Positions 26,778 to 35,804 of a DNA stretch of 46,161 bases are shown here, in pieces (within the stretch, counting starts at the first letter, position 1; every line of letters starts with the position of its first letter). The stretch spans positions 1 through 46,161 of the forward strand of contig CAMKEX010000007.1 of the NCBI GenBank assembly GCA_946411695.1, written 5' to 3'. The notes under the pieces are model-generated. The model saw nothing but the letters and a program-made list of their open reading frames with translations, was not told the DNA's origin and made no database searches. Origin of the DNA: an uncultured Lachnospiraceae bacterium. Lineage in GTDB: Bacteria > Bacillota > Clostridia > Lachnospirales > Lachnospiraceae. Made by a program: the position numbers and the translations under genes.

Positions 26778-27776
26778 ATGAACAGTAATACAGGTATATA
26801 TGTATTAAGAGAAAATCTCATACAGTTTTATAAGAGGCAGGAGTTTCTCCTGCTGTCCGTATTTCGCTTTGCGGTATCCCTTGCGGTACTGCTTCTTCTC
26901 CGCGGCCATCTGGGGATTCACGGACCTGCCGGCGCGGCACTGAACAGCACACTGCTCAATGTGATCCTGGCGCTTGTATGCTCCCTGCTTCCGACCGGGT
27001 TTTCCGCAGGGATCATCGGACTGGTTCTGGTCTGGGACCTGTACAGGCTGTCGCTCGAGGCTACAGCGATCTGCGCAGCACTGATTCTGGTCTGCCTTCT
27101 GGTGTATTTCCGTTTCTCACCCAGAGATATCATGATCCTGCTGCTGATGCCGGTGGCATATGCAGTCAATCTGCACTATCTGGTGCCCCTTCTGGGGGGC
27201 CTTATGTTCGGACCGGGCGCGGCTGTTGCCGTACTGTTCGGTCTCCTGTTCACCAAGTACGTGCTCCTGGTGGAAGGGAGTCTCCCTGTGCTCGCGGCTC
27301 CCGCGGGCGGTCTGGCCCTGACCGGAGAAAGGCTGATCGCAAACTTCCGGCTCCTGATCGACGGCCTGGTGAACGATAAGTCTCTGATCATTCTCGCGGC
27401 AGCCCTCGCGGCAGCTGCCATTGCCGTCTGCTTTACCCGCAGGCTGGCTATTGAATACGCCTGGGTCATAGCGATCACTGTCGGCTGTATTCTGGAACTG
27501 ATCGTTCTTCTCGCCGGCGATATGCGCTACGGGACTGAGATCGATCTTGCCCATGTATTTCTGGGTATCGTTATTTCCTTTATGCTGGCACAGATCGTGC
27601 GATTTTTTACTTTTAATGTCGACTACCTGCGCATAGAAAATGTCCAGTTTGAGGACGAGGATTACTATTACTATGTGAAGGCTGTTCCGAAAGTTATGGT
27701 TTATACATCCGATCCGGAAGAAGATGAATTCGATCCTCCGTCCGGGGAGGACGCTGTCGAAGATTACGAAGGATAA
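26778..27776 (+). CDS. polytopic membrane protein upstream of cdaA
   Basis: A 332-residue integral membrane protein. Residues about 25-270 are almost wholly hydrophobic, in roughly eight to nine segments (LLLSVFRFAVSLAVLLLL onward), ending in a conserved-looking cytoplasmic tail with an acidic end (FEDEDYYYYVKAVPKVMVYTS, then DPEEDEF). No catalytic motif is visible. It is followed six bases later by cdaA, so the two are very likely cotranscribed and perhaps work together at the membrane; this is inference from position. Confidence 0.75.
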   Translation: MNSNTGIYVLRENLIQFYKRQEFLLLSVFRFAVSLAVLLLLRGHLGIHGPAGAALNSTLLNVILALVCSLLPTGFSAGIIGLVLVWDLYRLSLEATAICAALILVCLLVYFRFSPRDIMILLLMPVAYAVNLHYLVPLLGGLMFGPGAAVAVLFGLLFTKYVLLVEGSLPVLAAPAGGLALTGERLIANFRLLIDGLVNDKSLIILAAALAAAAIAVCFTRRLAIEYAWVIAITVGCILELIVLLAGDMRYGTEIDLAHVFLGIVISFMLAQIVRFFTFNVDYLRIENVQFEDEDYYYYVKAVPKVMVYTSDPEEDEFDPPSGEDAVEDYEG

Positions 27777-27782
27777 TAATCG

Positions 27783-28787
27783 TTGAACTTTCCATGGTCT
27801 TTTTCGTTTAGCAATTTCATATCGCGGCTTCGTATGCCTGATGTACGGTGGACCGACTTAGTAGAAGTTCTGATCATAGCCTATCTGACATATCATATCC
27901 TGCTGTGGGTGAAGAATACACGCGCGTGGCAGCTGATGAAGGGAATCGCCGTCGTTGTTGCGATGGCCCTTTTGGCAGCTTTCTTTAATATGACCACAAT
28001 TCTGTGGATTTTCCGGCATGTTGCCGGAATTGCCGTCACTGCCCTCGTGATCATCCTGCAGCCGGAACTTCGTGCCGCCATGGAGGAGCTGGGCCGCAAA
28101 AACTTCCTGAGTTCGATCCTGCGCATGGAACCGGCCAAGACCGAGGAGGGACGATTCTCGGACCGCACTGTCAACGAGCTGATTCGTGCCTGCATCGAGA
28201 TGGCCAGGGTCAAGACAGGAGCGCTGATCGTCATCGAACAGACGACGCCGCTTCTGGAATATGTGCGTTCCGGCATTGAAATCGACGCGATCGTTTCCAG
28301 TCAGCTTCTTATCAATATTTTTGAAAAGAACACTCCTCTTCACGACGGAGCGGTCATTATCCGCGGAAACAGGATCGTTTCTGCCACCAGCTACCTTCCG
28401 ATCACTTCCTCTCAGCTTGATAAAAATCTGGGAACGAGACACCGCGCGGGTGTCGGCATCTCGGAGGAGACCGATGCGCTCACTCTGATCGTGTCGGAGG
28501 AGACCGGACAGCTGAGTTATTCCTATAAAGGCAACCTCTGGAGTCCCGTGACGCCGGAACAGCTCCGGGGAGCCCTGGTCCGTCTTCAGAACAAGCTTTC
28601 CGAAGAGGAAGCTGCCAGAAATGCCACCCGGTCACCGCTCGGCGGAATCTCCGGACTGGGCAAATACGCCCTGCGCCGGACGAAAGGCGGCGGCGCGGCG
28701 GCCGATCAGGCAAAGGATGCCATAGAAGAGACCGGTGCGGCGGAGATGACTGCAGATACGGAGAAGGAAGGAGGTGCGCATGTTTAA
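27783..28787 (+). CDS. cdaA: diadenylate cyclase CdaA
   Basis: Membrane-bound enzyme that makes cyclic di-AMP, the messenger for osmotic and cell-wall homeostasis in Firmicutes. Three N-terminal helices (about 25-95) are followed by the DAC domain with both catalytic motifs: LHDGAVII (Asp188) and GTRHRAG (Arg219-His220-Arg221). The start is TTG, with AAGGA about ten bases upstream; the next ATG (27834) lacks an SD. The C-terminus past residue 280 is variable. The cdaR start overlaps the end of this gene, giving the usual cdaA-cdaR pair, but glmM, which normally follows, is not here. Confidence 0.95.
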   Translation: MNFPWSFSFSNFISRLRMPDVRWTDLVEVLIIAYLTYHILLWVKNTRAWQLMKGIAVVVAMALLAAFFNMTTILWIFRHVAGIAVTALVIILQPELRAAMEELGRKNFLSSILRMEPAKTEEGRFSDRTVNELIRACIEMARVKTGALIVIEQTTPLLEYVRSGIEIDAIVSSQLLINIFEKNTPLHDGAVIIRGNRIVSATSYLPITSSQLDKNLGTRHRAGVGISEETDALTLIVSEETGQLSYSYKGNLWSPVTPEQLRGALVRLQNKLSEEEAARNATRSPLGGISGLGKYALRRTKGGGAAADQAKDAIEETGAAEMTADTEKEGGAHV

Positions 28788-29862
28788 GCGTATCATGAAC
28801 CTTGATTCGAATCTGCGGCTGAAGGTTGCTTCCGTTCTGATCGCCATGGCCCTCTGGTATATGATCAACTATTTCAGCGATCCCGCTGTCCGTATGACTG
28901 TCAGCAATGTTCCCGTACAGATCCTGCACGGAGAGTCGATCGAAAAAGCGGGCGACGTATACACTGTTGTGGATGACACGGATGTGATCCCTACAGTCAC
29001 CATTTACGCAAAGCGCTCCGTCATTGACAAGCTGGAGTCCAAAAACGTCATCGCGACCGCGGATGTCCGCGAGATTGAGGATGACGGATCGGTCAAGATT
29101 TCTCTTTCGACGGACAAATATGCCAACAGCATAGAGAATATAAACGGAAGTATCGGGTATGTACAGCTCCGGGTGGAGCCGATGAAGACCAAATCCTTTG
29201 CGCTCGAAGTAGAGACGGTCGGCGAGCCCGAGGATGGATATATGCTCTATGAAACATCCGCGGAACAGAATCAGGTTATTATTTCGGGACCGCAGTCCTA
29301 TGTGGAAAAGATCGGACGCGCAGCAGTCCAGGTGGACATAACGGATTCGGACAGGAATATCAGTTCCTATCCGGACATCATCCTCTATGATATGGAGGGC
29401 GGTGAGATCACATCAGAGGAGATGGAATCTCAAAAGCTCCATCCGAATATTTCCTCTGTAAGAGTGATGGTGACGATCTATCAGACAAAGAACGTTCCCA
29501 TCATCTGCGGCTCGGAGGTGCCGATCGCGGAAGGCTATAAACTGGATTCGGGTCCCGAGGCGGATCCCGCATCGGTCCAGATTGCAGGCGCGGCAGGTAT
29601 CCTGCGGGATATCGATTCGATCGAGATACCTGCGGAGGACATTGCGGCTGAACCCGTCAGCAGCAATATCCACAAGAGTATCAATATTGATAAATACCTG
29701 CCGGAAGGAGTTGTCGCTGCCGACACAGATTCCGACATGATCACAGTTTATATGCGCGTCTCCCGGGAGACTGCCGACAGCGCGGATGATTCAGACGGCA
29801 CGGCAGATTCCGCAGACAGCGGAGGAAATACTGCTTCCCTGGAAACAGACGCGGCCTACTGA
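28780..29862 (+). CDS. cdaR: CdaA regulator CdaR (YbbR-domain protein)
   Basis: Membrane-tethered, mainly extracytoplasmic protein that modulates CdaA. One N-terminal helix (about 15-32, KVASVLIAMALWYMIN) precedes three or more YbbR repeats recognisable from VSNVPVQI...VTIYAKRSVIDKLE and PMKTKSFALEVETVGEPEDGYML...VIISGPQSYVEKIGRAAVQVDI. The C-terminus is Ser/Asp/Ala-rich. ATG 28780 has a consensus AAGGAGG five bases upstream, placed inside the end of cdaA, so translation is coupled by an 8-bp overlap; GTG 28774 lies within the SD itself and is rejected. Confidence 0.92.
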   Translation: MFKRIMNLDSNLRLKVASVLIAMALWYMINYFSDPAVRMTVSNVPVQILHGESIEKAGDVYTVVDDTDVIPTVTIYAKRSVIDKLESKNVIATADVREIEDDGSVKISLSTDKYANSIENINGSIGYVQLRVEPMKTKSFALEVETVGEPEDGYMLYETSAEQNQVIISGPQSYVEKIGRAAVQVDITDSDRNISSYPDIILYDMEGGEITSEEMESQKLHPNISSVRVMVTIYQTKNVPIICGSEVPIAEGYKLDSGPEADPASVQIAGAAGILRDIDSIEIPAEDIAAEPVSSNIHKSINIDKYLPEGVVAADTDSDMITVYMRVSRETADSADDSDGTADSADSGGNTASLETDAAY

Positions 29863-29906
29863 GCAATGACAGAAAGAAATGGAGTTACTATTGGTTATGA
29901 AAGATA

Positions 29907-29938
29907 TGCGTGTCAGAGGGGCTGCTCTTTGACACGCA
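29907..29938 (+). other. hairpin in the proS leader
   Basis: TGCGTGTCA / TGACACGCA (9 bp), extendable inward by GAG/CTC. It lies between cdaR and proS and has no T run directly after it. It could be a weak terminator or a leader structure. I looked for T-box features and found none. Confidence 0.45.
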
Positions 29939-29989
29939 GTTTCTCATTCACACAGTCAACCGGGGTTTCCCGGAGGGAGGAAAGAAAAA

Positions 29990-31423
29990 GTGGCAGAACA
30001 GAAAAAGCTGGTCGCTGAGATCACGGCGATGGACGAAGACTTTACACAATGGTATACAGACGTCTGCATAAAGGCAGGCCTGATCGCCTATTCAAATATT
30101 AAGGGATTTATGGTCTACAAGCCCGCCGGATATGCGATCTGGGAAGCAGTACAGAAACATCTCGACGCACGTTTCAAGGCAGTGGGCGTGGAGAATGTCT
30201 ATCTCCCCATGCTGATCCCGGAGCGTCTCCTGAGCAAGGAGAGCGACCTTGTAGAAGGCTTTGCGCCTGAAGTTGCATGGGTCACCCACGGCGGTTCCGA
30301 AAAGCTTGACGAGCGCGTATGTGTCCGCCCCACTTCCGAGTCCCTGTTCAGCGACTTCTACAGAGGCGAGATCCAGTCCTACCGCGACCTTCCCATGATC
30401 TACAATCAGTGGTGCAGTGTTGTCCGCTGGGAAAAAGAGACCAGGCCTTTCCTTCGCTCCCGTGAGTTTATGTGGCAGGAGGGACACACTGTCCATGCAA
30501 CAGCGGAAGAGGCAGAGGCAAGGACACAGCAGATGCTGAACGTCTATGCGGATTTCTGCGCCGAGGATCTGGCCATCCCCACCATCAAGGGCAGAAAGAC
30601 CGACAAGGAGAAATTTGCGGGCGCAGTTGCGACCTATACCATCGAAGCCCTGATGCACGACGGCAGAGCGCTGCAGTCCGGCACCAGCCACGACTTCGGC
30701 GATGATTTTGCCAGGGCATACGGCATCCTGTTTACAGATAAGGACAACAAGCAGAAGCACCCCTTCCAGACCTCCTGGGGTCTGTCCACCCGTATCATCG
30801 GAGCCCTGATCATGGTCCACGGCGATAATTCCGGTCTGGTGCTTCCTCCCCGCATCGCGCCCACACAGGTCGTGATCGTTCCCATCCAGCAGCGCAAGGC
30901 AGGAGTCCTCGACAAGGCATATGAGCTGAAAGAGGCCCTGAGCAATTTCCGCGTCAAGGTTGATGACAGCGACAAGAGCCCCGGCTTCAAATTCGCTGAT
31001 CAGGAGATGCGCGGCTTCCCGCTCCGCGTCGAGATCGGTCCCCGCGACATCCAGAACGGCAAGTGCATCATCGCCCGCAGAGATACCGGCGCCAAGGAGG
31101 AGTGCGAACTGGATCAGCTGGCAGCCCGCATCGGTGAGCTCCTGGAGCAGATCCAGAGCGATATGTTCGAGCGCGCCAAAAAGCATCTCGAGGAGCACAC
31201 CTACAAGGCTGCCGACCGCGAAGAATTCGAGAAGACCTTCGCGGAGAAGACGGGCTTTGTCAAGGCCATGTGGTGCGGCGAACTTGCCTGCGAAGAAGAA
31301 ATCAAAGAGAAATTCGGCGTTACCAGCCGCTGCATCCCCTTCGAGCAGGAGGAGATCGCACAGACCTGTGTCTGCTGCGGAAAGCCCGCGAAGAAGATGG
31401 TCTACTGGGGCAAGTCCTATTGA
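29990..31423 (+). CDS. proS: prolyl-tRNA synthetase, archaeal/eukaryotic type
   Basis: Class II synthetase charging tRNA-Pro. At 477 residues it is the short form: it lacks the large editing insertion of the standard bacterial enzyme and ends in the small C-terminal domain of the archaeal-type enzyme, finishing in ...CVCCGKPAKKMVYWGKSY with a terminal Tyr. Class II motifs visible: VRPTSESLF, the motif 2 region VRWEKETRPFLRSREFMWQEGHT, and WGLSTRIIGALIMVHGD with motif 3-like residues. GTG start with a strong GGAGGGAGG. This type is common in Clostridia. Confidence 0.96.
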   Translation: MAEQKKLVAEITAMDEDFTQWYTDVCIKAGLIAYSNIKGFMVYKPAGYAIWEAVQKHLDARFKAVGVENVYLPMLIPERLLSKESDLVEGFAPEVAWVTHGGSEKLDERVCVRPTSESLFSDFYRGEIQSYRDLPMIYNQWCSVVRWEKETRPFLRSREFMWQEGHTVHATAEEAEARTQQMLNVYADFCAEDLAIPTIKGRKTDKEKFAGAVATYTIEALMHDGRALQSGTSHDFGDDFARAYGILFTDKDNKQKHPFQTSWGLSTRIIGALIMVHGDNSGLVLPPRIAPTQVVIVPIQQRKAGVLDKAYELKEALSNFRVKVDDSDKSPGFKFADQEMRGFPLRVEIGPRDIQNGKCIIARRDTGAKEECELDQLAARIGELLEQIQSDMFERAKKHLEEHTYKAADREEFEKTFAEKTGFVKAMWCGELACEEEIKEKFGVTSRCIPFEQEEIAQTCVCCGKPAKKMVYWGKSY

Positions 31424-31493
31424 TGAGACCTGCCGGCAGACAGACGTTGACCGGCCTTTTTCTGCGCAGAGGAGGTTTCGGGAAGGAGTTTTT

Positions 31494-32861
31494 ATGAGAG
31501 AGATTGAAATAAAGATTCCGCCGGGAGCTGCGAAGATTCTGCGCAGGCTGGAAGAACACGGTTATGAGGCATATGTGGTCGGCGGATGCGTGAGGGACAG
31601 CCTTCTGGGAAGAAACCCCAACGATTGGGATATCACGACATCGGCGCTTCCGAGGCAGGTCAAAGCCCTGTTCCCCCGCACGATCGACACAGGTCTCAAA
31701 CACGGGACAGTGACGATCCTGGAGGGAGGCGAACCCTACGAAGTCACGACGTACAGGGTGGATGGCGAGTATCTGGACGGCAGACATCCCTCAGAGGTCA
31801 CCTTTACGGCCAGCCTCAGGGAGGACCTGCAGCGCAGGGATTTTACCATCAACGCCATGGCCTACAGCGAAAAATACGGACTGCAGGATTATTTCGACGG
31901 ACTGACACATCTGGAAAAGGGACTGATCTGTGCGGTCGGAGATCCCATGCAGCGCTTCGGAGAGGATGCCCTGCGGATCATGCGCGCCGTCCGCTTTGCG
32001 GCCCAGCTCGGCTACCAAGTTGAGGAGCAGACATTGCGGGCAATGAAGAAACTTGCCCCCACGCTCTCAAAGATCAGTGCCGAGAGGATCGCCTCGGAGC
32101 TGGAGAAACTTCTTCTGTCCCCGCATCCCGAAAAGCTGAGAATGGCCTATGAGTGCGGTATCACAGCCGTCATTCTGCCGGAGTTTGACCGCTGTATGGA
32201 GACTGCGCAGAACAACCCGCACCACTGCTACAGTGTGGGAGAGCATACCATCGTCTCCATCGGGAACGCGCGTCCGGACAGGGTCCTGCGCCTGGCCATG
32301 CTGCTGCACGACTTCGGCAAGCCGGCCTGCAAAACGACCGATGAAGAGGGCATTGACCATTTTCACGGTCATCAGGAAATCAGCGCGCAGATGGCGAATG
32401 ACATCCTCCGCCGCCTCAAATCGGACAATGCGACCCGCAAAAGCGTCGTGAAGCTGGTCCGCTGCCACGACCGGGCAGTCAGACTGACACCGGCAGGCGT
32501 GCGCAAGGCGGTCGTAGAGATCGGAGAGGATCTTTTCCCGCTCTATCTGGAGGTCAAAGAGGCCGATACCCTGGCTCAGAGTGAATACAGGAGGCAGGAA
32601 AAGCTGGACTATCTGGAAGATGTCCGTTTCCTCTACAGAAAGGTTCTGGAAGAGGGTGACTGCCTTTCCATGAAAGACCTCGCCGTCAAGGGGGATGATC
32701 TGATCGCCGCGGGAATGCGGCCGGGCAGGCAGTTCAGGGAAGTTCTGGAGGCAATGTTCGAAGATGTGATCAGAGAACCCTCCCACAATGAAAAAACCTA
32801 TCTGATGGGCAAATATACAGATGCCAGGTCTGTATTGACAAATTCAGTGCAAAACAAGTAA
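31494..32861 (+). CDS. cca: CCA tRNA nucleotidyltransferase with HD domain
   Basis: Adds or repairs the 3' CCA of tRNAs. The N-terminus has the nucleotidyltransferase motif AYVVGGCVRDSLLGRNPNDWDITT (near 22-45), followed by RRDFTINAMAY, and EDALRIMRAVRFAAQLGY of the RNA-binding domain. Residues about 235-300 hold an HD-type phosphohydrolase domain (HHCYSVGEHT, LAMLLHDFGKP, HFHGHQE). ATG 31494 has GGAAGGAG five bases upstream; the open frame extends far back through proS in another frame and is not used. The gene's 3' end contains the -35 of the HU promoter. Confidence 0.93.
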   Translation: MREIEIKIPPGAAKILRRLEEHGYEAYVVGGCVRDSLLGRNPNDWDITTSALPRQVKALFPRTIDTGLKHGTVTILEGGEPYEVTTYRVDGEYLDGRHPSEVTFTASLREDLQRRDFTINAMAYSEKYGLQDYFDGLTHLEKGLICAVGDPMQRFGEDALRIMRAVRFAAQLGYQVEEQTLRAMKKLAPTLSKISAERIASELEKLLLSPHPEKLRMAYECGITAVILPEFDRCMETAQNNPHHCYSVGEHTIVSIGNARPDRVLRLAMLLHDFGKPACKTTDEEGIDHFHGHQEISAQMANDILRRLKSDNATRKSVVKLVRCHDRAVRLTPAGVRKAVVEIGEDLFPLYLEVKEADTLAQSEYRRQEKLDYLEDVRFLYRKVLEEGDCLSMKDLAVKGDDLIAAGMRPGRQFREVLEAMFEDVIREPSHNEKTYLMGKYTDARSVLTNSVQNK

Positions 32862-32864
32862 TAT
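32835..32864 (+). promoter_or_regulatory. promoter of the HU gene
   Basis: Perfect -35 TTGACA (32835-32840) inside the last cca codons, 18 bases, TAATAT (32859-32864). The start site is about 75 bases before the HU ATG. Confidence 0.65.
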
Positions 32865-32947
32865 TAATTTGCAGAAGTCCTGTACAGCCAGGCGGGACAA
32901 AAACAATCATAACAACCTGCGTGCAGGGAAGAATACAAGGAGAGATT

Positions 32948-33223
32948 ATGAACAAGGGACAGTTTATTGACAAAATGCATGAGAAATCAGGACTTACTGT
33001 AAAGGATGCAGAGAAGGCATATAAGGCTTTTACCGAGACTGTTATTGAGGCCCTCAAGGAAGGCGAGAAGGTCCAGCTGGTAGGCTTCGGCACCTTCGAT
33101 ATCGGTGAGCGCTCTGCAAGAGAGGGCAGAAACCCTCAGACAGGCGAGTCCATCCAGATTTCCGCTTCCAGGACACCTAAATTCAAAGCAGGCAAGGCCT
33201 TCAAGGATGCTGTCAACGGCTGA
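32948..33223 (+). CDS. hup: HU-family DNA-binding protein
   Basis: Nucleoid-associated dimer that bends DNA. The 91 residues match the family from end to end: MNKGQFIDKMHEKSGLTVKDAEKAY at the start, VQLVGFGTFDIGERSAREGRNPQTGE with the DNA-contacting arm (RNPQTGE), and PKFKAGKAFKDAVNG at the end. ATG 32948 with AAGGAGAG is preferred to the longer frame from 32921. It has its own promoter. In many Firmicutes an HU gene precedes rqcP (yabO), as here. Confidence 0.96.
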   Translation: MNKGQFIDKMHEKSGLTVKDAEKAYKAFTETVIEALKEGEKVQLVGFGTFDIGERSAREGRNPQTGESIQISASRTPKFKAGKAFKDAVNG

Positions 33224-33248
33224 AAAACTGCCAGGTCTTGATAATGAA

Positions 33249-33278
33249 ACAGCCCGCTGTCGTCAGGCAGCGGGCTGT
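33249..33278 (+). terminator. hairpin after the HU gene
   Basis: ACAGCCCGCTG / CAGCGGGCTGT, an 11-bp perfect stem with an eight-base loop, but without a T run on the + strand. It may terminate inefficiently or protect the abundant HU mRNA's 3' end. Confidence 0.6.
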
Positions 33279-33333
33279 ATCAGAAATATAGAGAAGAGAC
33301 AGAGCAGTGAGATGCTGAGAAAGCAGGCAGGAT

Positions 33334-33573
33334 ATGCGACTTGACAAATATCTGAAAGTCACGAGGCTCATTAAGCGCAGGACAGTGGCGAATGAAGCCT
33401 GTGACAACGGCAGAGTGACTCTGAACGGCAAAATCGCCAGAGCCAGTGCCGAAGTAAAGCCCGGAGACATCATAGGGATCTCGTTCGGTGACCGCGAGAC
33501 GAAAGCCGAAGTCCTGGCGGTCCGCGACAATGTCCGCAAAGAGGAAGTGCAGGATCTCTTCCGCTATTGCTGA
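33334..33573 (+). CDS. rqcP: S4-domain RNA-binding protein RqcP (YabO)
   Basis: A 79-residue S4 domain (MRLDKYLKVTRLIKRRTVANEACDNGRVTLNG...VKPGDIIGI). In Bacillus this protein, encoded at the same place before divIC, joins the ribosome quality-control complex with RqcH and helps add Ala tails to stalled nascent chains. The position upstream of divIC and tilS supports the identity over its relative Hsp15. Between it and divIC, sporulating Firmicutes carry yabP and yabQ; here there are only 57-81 bases and neither gene is present. Confidence 0.92.
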   Translation: MRLDKYLKVTRLIKRRTVANEACDNGRVTLNGKIARASAEVKPGDIIGISFGDRETKAEVLAVRDNVRKEEVQDLFRYC

Positions 33574-33654
33574 GAAGAGCATCTGAAACGGGATATTGCT
33601 GACGATGCCTGCGCACTAAGGTGCTCCGGCATGGTCAGAAGAGAGGGAAAAGCG

Positions 33655-34029
33655 ATGAAATCAACCCGAAGACCGCAAAAGCGTGCGGCGAGAAGGAGAA
33701 CGAACAGGACCCGGACCCAGACCCGGAACAGAGTGCTCCTGACACAGACCAGCCGCAATGATCATCTGAGTATGTTTCTGGCGGGCCTCGTCGTCGTGAT
33801 CCTCATGATCGCTGTATCGGTGAACGGAATGTCCTTGAACAGGCGCCTGGGTGAGAACCGCAAACGTGCCGTACAGCTGAAGAAAGAGATTCAGACAGAA
33901 GAGCAGCGCGCCGCTGATATTGAAGAGTACCGCAGATATACATCTACGGATGCTTATATAGAAGAGATCGCCCGCGAGAAACTCGGGCTGATCTACGAAG
34001 GCGAGACAGTCTTCAAGGAAGATAAATAG
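33655..34029 (+). CDS. divIC: septum formation initiator, DivIC/FtsB family
   Basis: Small bitopic membrane protein of the divisome. A basic N-terminus (RRPQKRAARRRTNR) precedes one membrane helix (about 40-60), then a coiled coil (LNRRLGENRKRAVQLKKEIQTEEQRAADIEEYRRY) and the closing motif YIEEIAREKLGLIYEGETVFKE typical of the family. Two starts compete: ATG 33655 (124 residues; AGGGA six bases upstream) and ATG 33631 (132 residues; AAGGTG seven bases upstream). The Arg-rich N-terminal tail is long for the family. Confidence 0.9.
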   Translation: MKSTRRPQKRAARRRTNRTRTQTRNRVLLTQTSRNDHLSMFLAGLVVVILMIAVSVNGMSLNRRLGENRKRAVQLKKEIQTEEQRAADIEEYRRYTSTDAYIEEIAREKLGLIYEGETVFKEDK

Positions 34030-34044
34030 CAGGGTACTAAAAAG

Positions 34045-34075
34045 ATCGCGTCATGCATATACTGCATGGCGCGAT
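34045..34075 (+). terminator. hairpin between divIC and tilS
   Basis: ATCGCGTCATGCA / TGCATGGCGCGAT, a 13-bp stem with one T-G pair and a five-base loop. A few T follow. It lies between the divIC stop and the tilS SD (GGAGG, 34089), so it may reduce readthrough into tilS. Confidence 0.5.
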
Positions 34076-34097
34076 TGTATTCATTGGCGGAGGCCTT

Positions 34098-35804
34098 ATG
34101 GACACATTGAGAGGACGCGTCAGACAATACATAGAAGATCACGGGATGATCTGCCCCGGGGACACCGTTGTCGCAGGTGTCTCGGGGGGAGCCGATTCGC
34201 TGTGCCTTCTGCTGCTTCTGCATGAATTGTCAGGTCAGATGGGCTTCAGCCTTCAGGCGGTTCACGTACACCACGGCCTGCGCGCCGCCGCCCGGGAGGA
34301 CCTGGAATATGTGGAGAAACTCTGCAGGCAGATGAAGGTGCCTTGCACCGTCTTCCGGGTCGATGCTGCCGCCGCCGCAAAAGAGTGGGGGACGGGCGTC
34401 GAGGAGGCGGGCCGCATGCTCCGCTACGACGCGTTCAGGCAGGTCTGCCGAAATTCGGGGCAGCAAAGTGAGGAGTCCTCTTTCAGGATCGCTGTCGCCC
34501 ACCACCGGGAGGACCAGGCAGAGACGGTCCTGTTCCATCTCTGCAGGGGAACAGACCTGCGGGGGGCGCGCGGCATGCTGCCGGTGAACGGACAGATCAT
34601 CCGGCCCCTCCTGGCTGAGAGCAGGGCCTCCATTGAGGCATATCTGACTGAAAAAGGAGTGAAGTGGCGGGAGGATGAGACCAATGCGGACATGGCATAC
34701 ACCCGCAATTATCTTCGCAGTCAGATCCTGCCGCGGCTTGAGCAGGGGGTGAATGCAGCCGCTGCGCTGAGGATCTCACAGTTTGCCTCTGCCTGCGCGG
34801 AGGCGGAGGACTATCTGGCCGCGGCCACGGACAGGGCTGTTGAGCGGTGCAGGGCGGCGTTCCTGCCTGCGGACAGGCTCCTCATTCCGGAGTCCTGTCT
34901 GTGCCGGTCTGTTCTCCTGCTGGATGCTCTCCTGGAGGAGGAGCCGTATCTGCAGGGCAGGATCCTCTACAGATGCCTTGTCGAAAGCACAAAGACCGGC
35001 CGGGATATCGGAACAGTGCACGTGGATGCTCTCCGCCGCCTCTGCCGCAAAAAGACGGATGGACAGCTCTCCATGCCGGACCGCGTCATGGTCCTGAAAT
35101 GTGCCGGAAAACTTTTTTTCTGCCGAAGTACAGAGACGGGATCGCAGCCGTGCCAGCAGCCGCTTTCGGAAGGTGAAGCGCAGCCGTGTCCGCAGCCGAT
35201 TTCGGAAGGTGAAGCGCAGCCGTGTCCGCAGCCGCTTTCGGAAGGTGAAGCGCAGCCGCGTCCGGTCCCCGGCACTGCCGGATCTGCTGCCGGCAGGAAC
35301 TATCCTGCCTCGGAGTCAGAGTACACCGTCTGCGTGCGGGATTTTGACGGAAGCATGTCCTCAATTCCCCGAAATGAGTATACGAAATGGTTTGATTATG
35401 ATAAAATAGGAACGTTTCCTGTTTTTCGAACCCGTCAGCCGGGCGACTATATGGCCCTGTATGTGACTCCGAAAACACAGCGGGAAGGCGGCTCTTCGGA
35501 GCAGGACCGCCTGCAGGACGGCAGTGAACAGTCTGTGCAGTCCGGGAAGACGATCTCCAAAAAGCTTGCAAGGATCATGCTGGACGGAAAAGTGAGTGCA
35601 GGAGCCCGTGACAGGATCGTGCTTCCCTTTATCGGAAAGGAAGCGCTCTGGATCCCGGGACTGCGGATGGGTGACTCCCGCAAGGTTACTCCGGAAACAG
35701 GGAAAATTCTGGAAATCCGGTGGAATCCCGGCAGGGAATCTACGCACAATCATACTGAAAGAGGAGAGAAAGATGGCTTACAGAATAGAAGAGATGATCA
35801 GTGA
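34098..35804 (+). CDS. tilS: tRNA(Ile)-lysidine synthetase
   Basis: Converts C34 of tRNA-Ile(CAU) to lysidine so that it reads AUA. PP-loop SGGADS (residues 29-34) and the HVHHGLRAAAREDLEYVEKLC and AHHREDQAETVLFHLCRGT motifs are clear. In the C-terminal third a 13-residue unit ending SEGEAQPCPQP is repeated three times (nucleotides about 35148-35260, 39-base period), a low-complexity insert I have not seen described in TilS. ATG 34098 with GGAGG is preferred to 34053, which lies in the preceding hairpin. The 3' end overlaps hpt by 32 bases, unusually long for this pair. Length 568. Confidence 0.94.
   Translation: MDTLRGRVRQYIEDHGMICPGDTVVAGVSGGADSLCLLLLLHELSGQMGFSLQAVHVHHGLRAAAREDLEYVEKLCRQMKVPCTVFRVDAAAAAKEWGTGVEEAGRMLRYDAFRQVCRNSGQQSEESSFRIAVAHHREDQAETVLFHLCRGTDLRGARGMLPVNGQIIRPLLAESRASIEAYLTEKGVKWREDETNADMAYTRNYLRSQILPRLEQGVNAAAALRISQFASACAEAEDYLAAATDRAVERCRAAFLPADRLLIPESCLCRSVLLLDALLEEEPYLQGRILYRCLVESTKTGRDIGTVHVDALRRLCRKKTDGQLSMPDRVMVLKCAGKLFFCRSTETGSQPCQQPLSEGEAQPCPQPISEGEAQPCPQPLSEGEAQPRPVPGTAGSAAGRNYPASESEYTVCVRDFDGSMSSIPRNEYTKWFDYDKIGTFPVFRTRQPGDYMALYVTPKTQREGGSSEQDRLQDGSEQSVQSGKTISKKLARIMLDGKVSAGARDRIVLPFIGKEALWIPGLRMGDSRKVTPETGKILEIRWNPGRESTHNHTERGEKDGLQNRRDDQ

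Noticed and set aside
29863-29989. T-box leader for proS
   Set aside because: Only a simple hairpin is present; no T-box consensus or antiterminator pairing was found.
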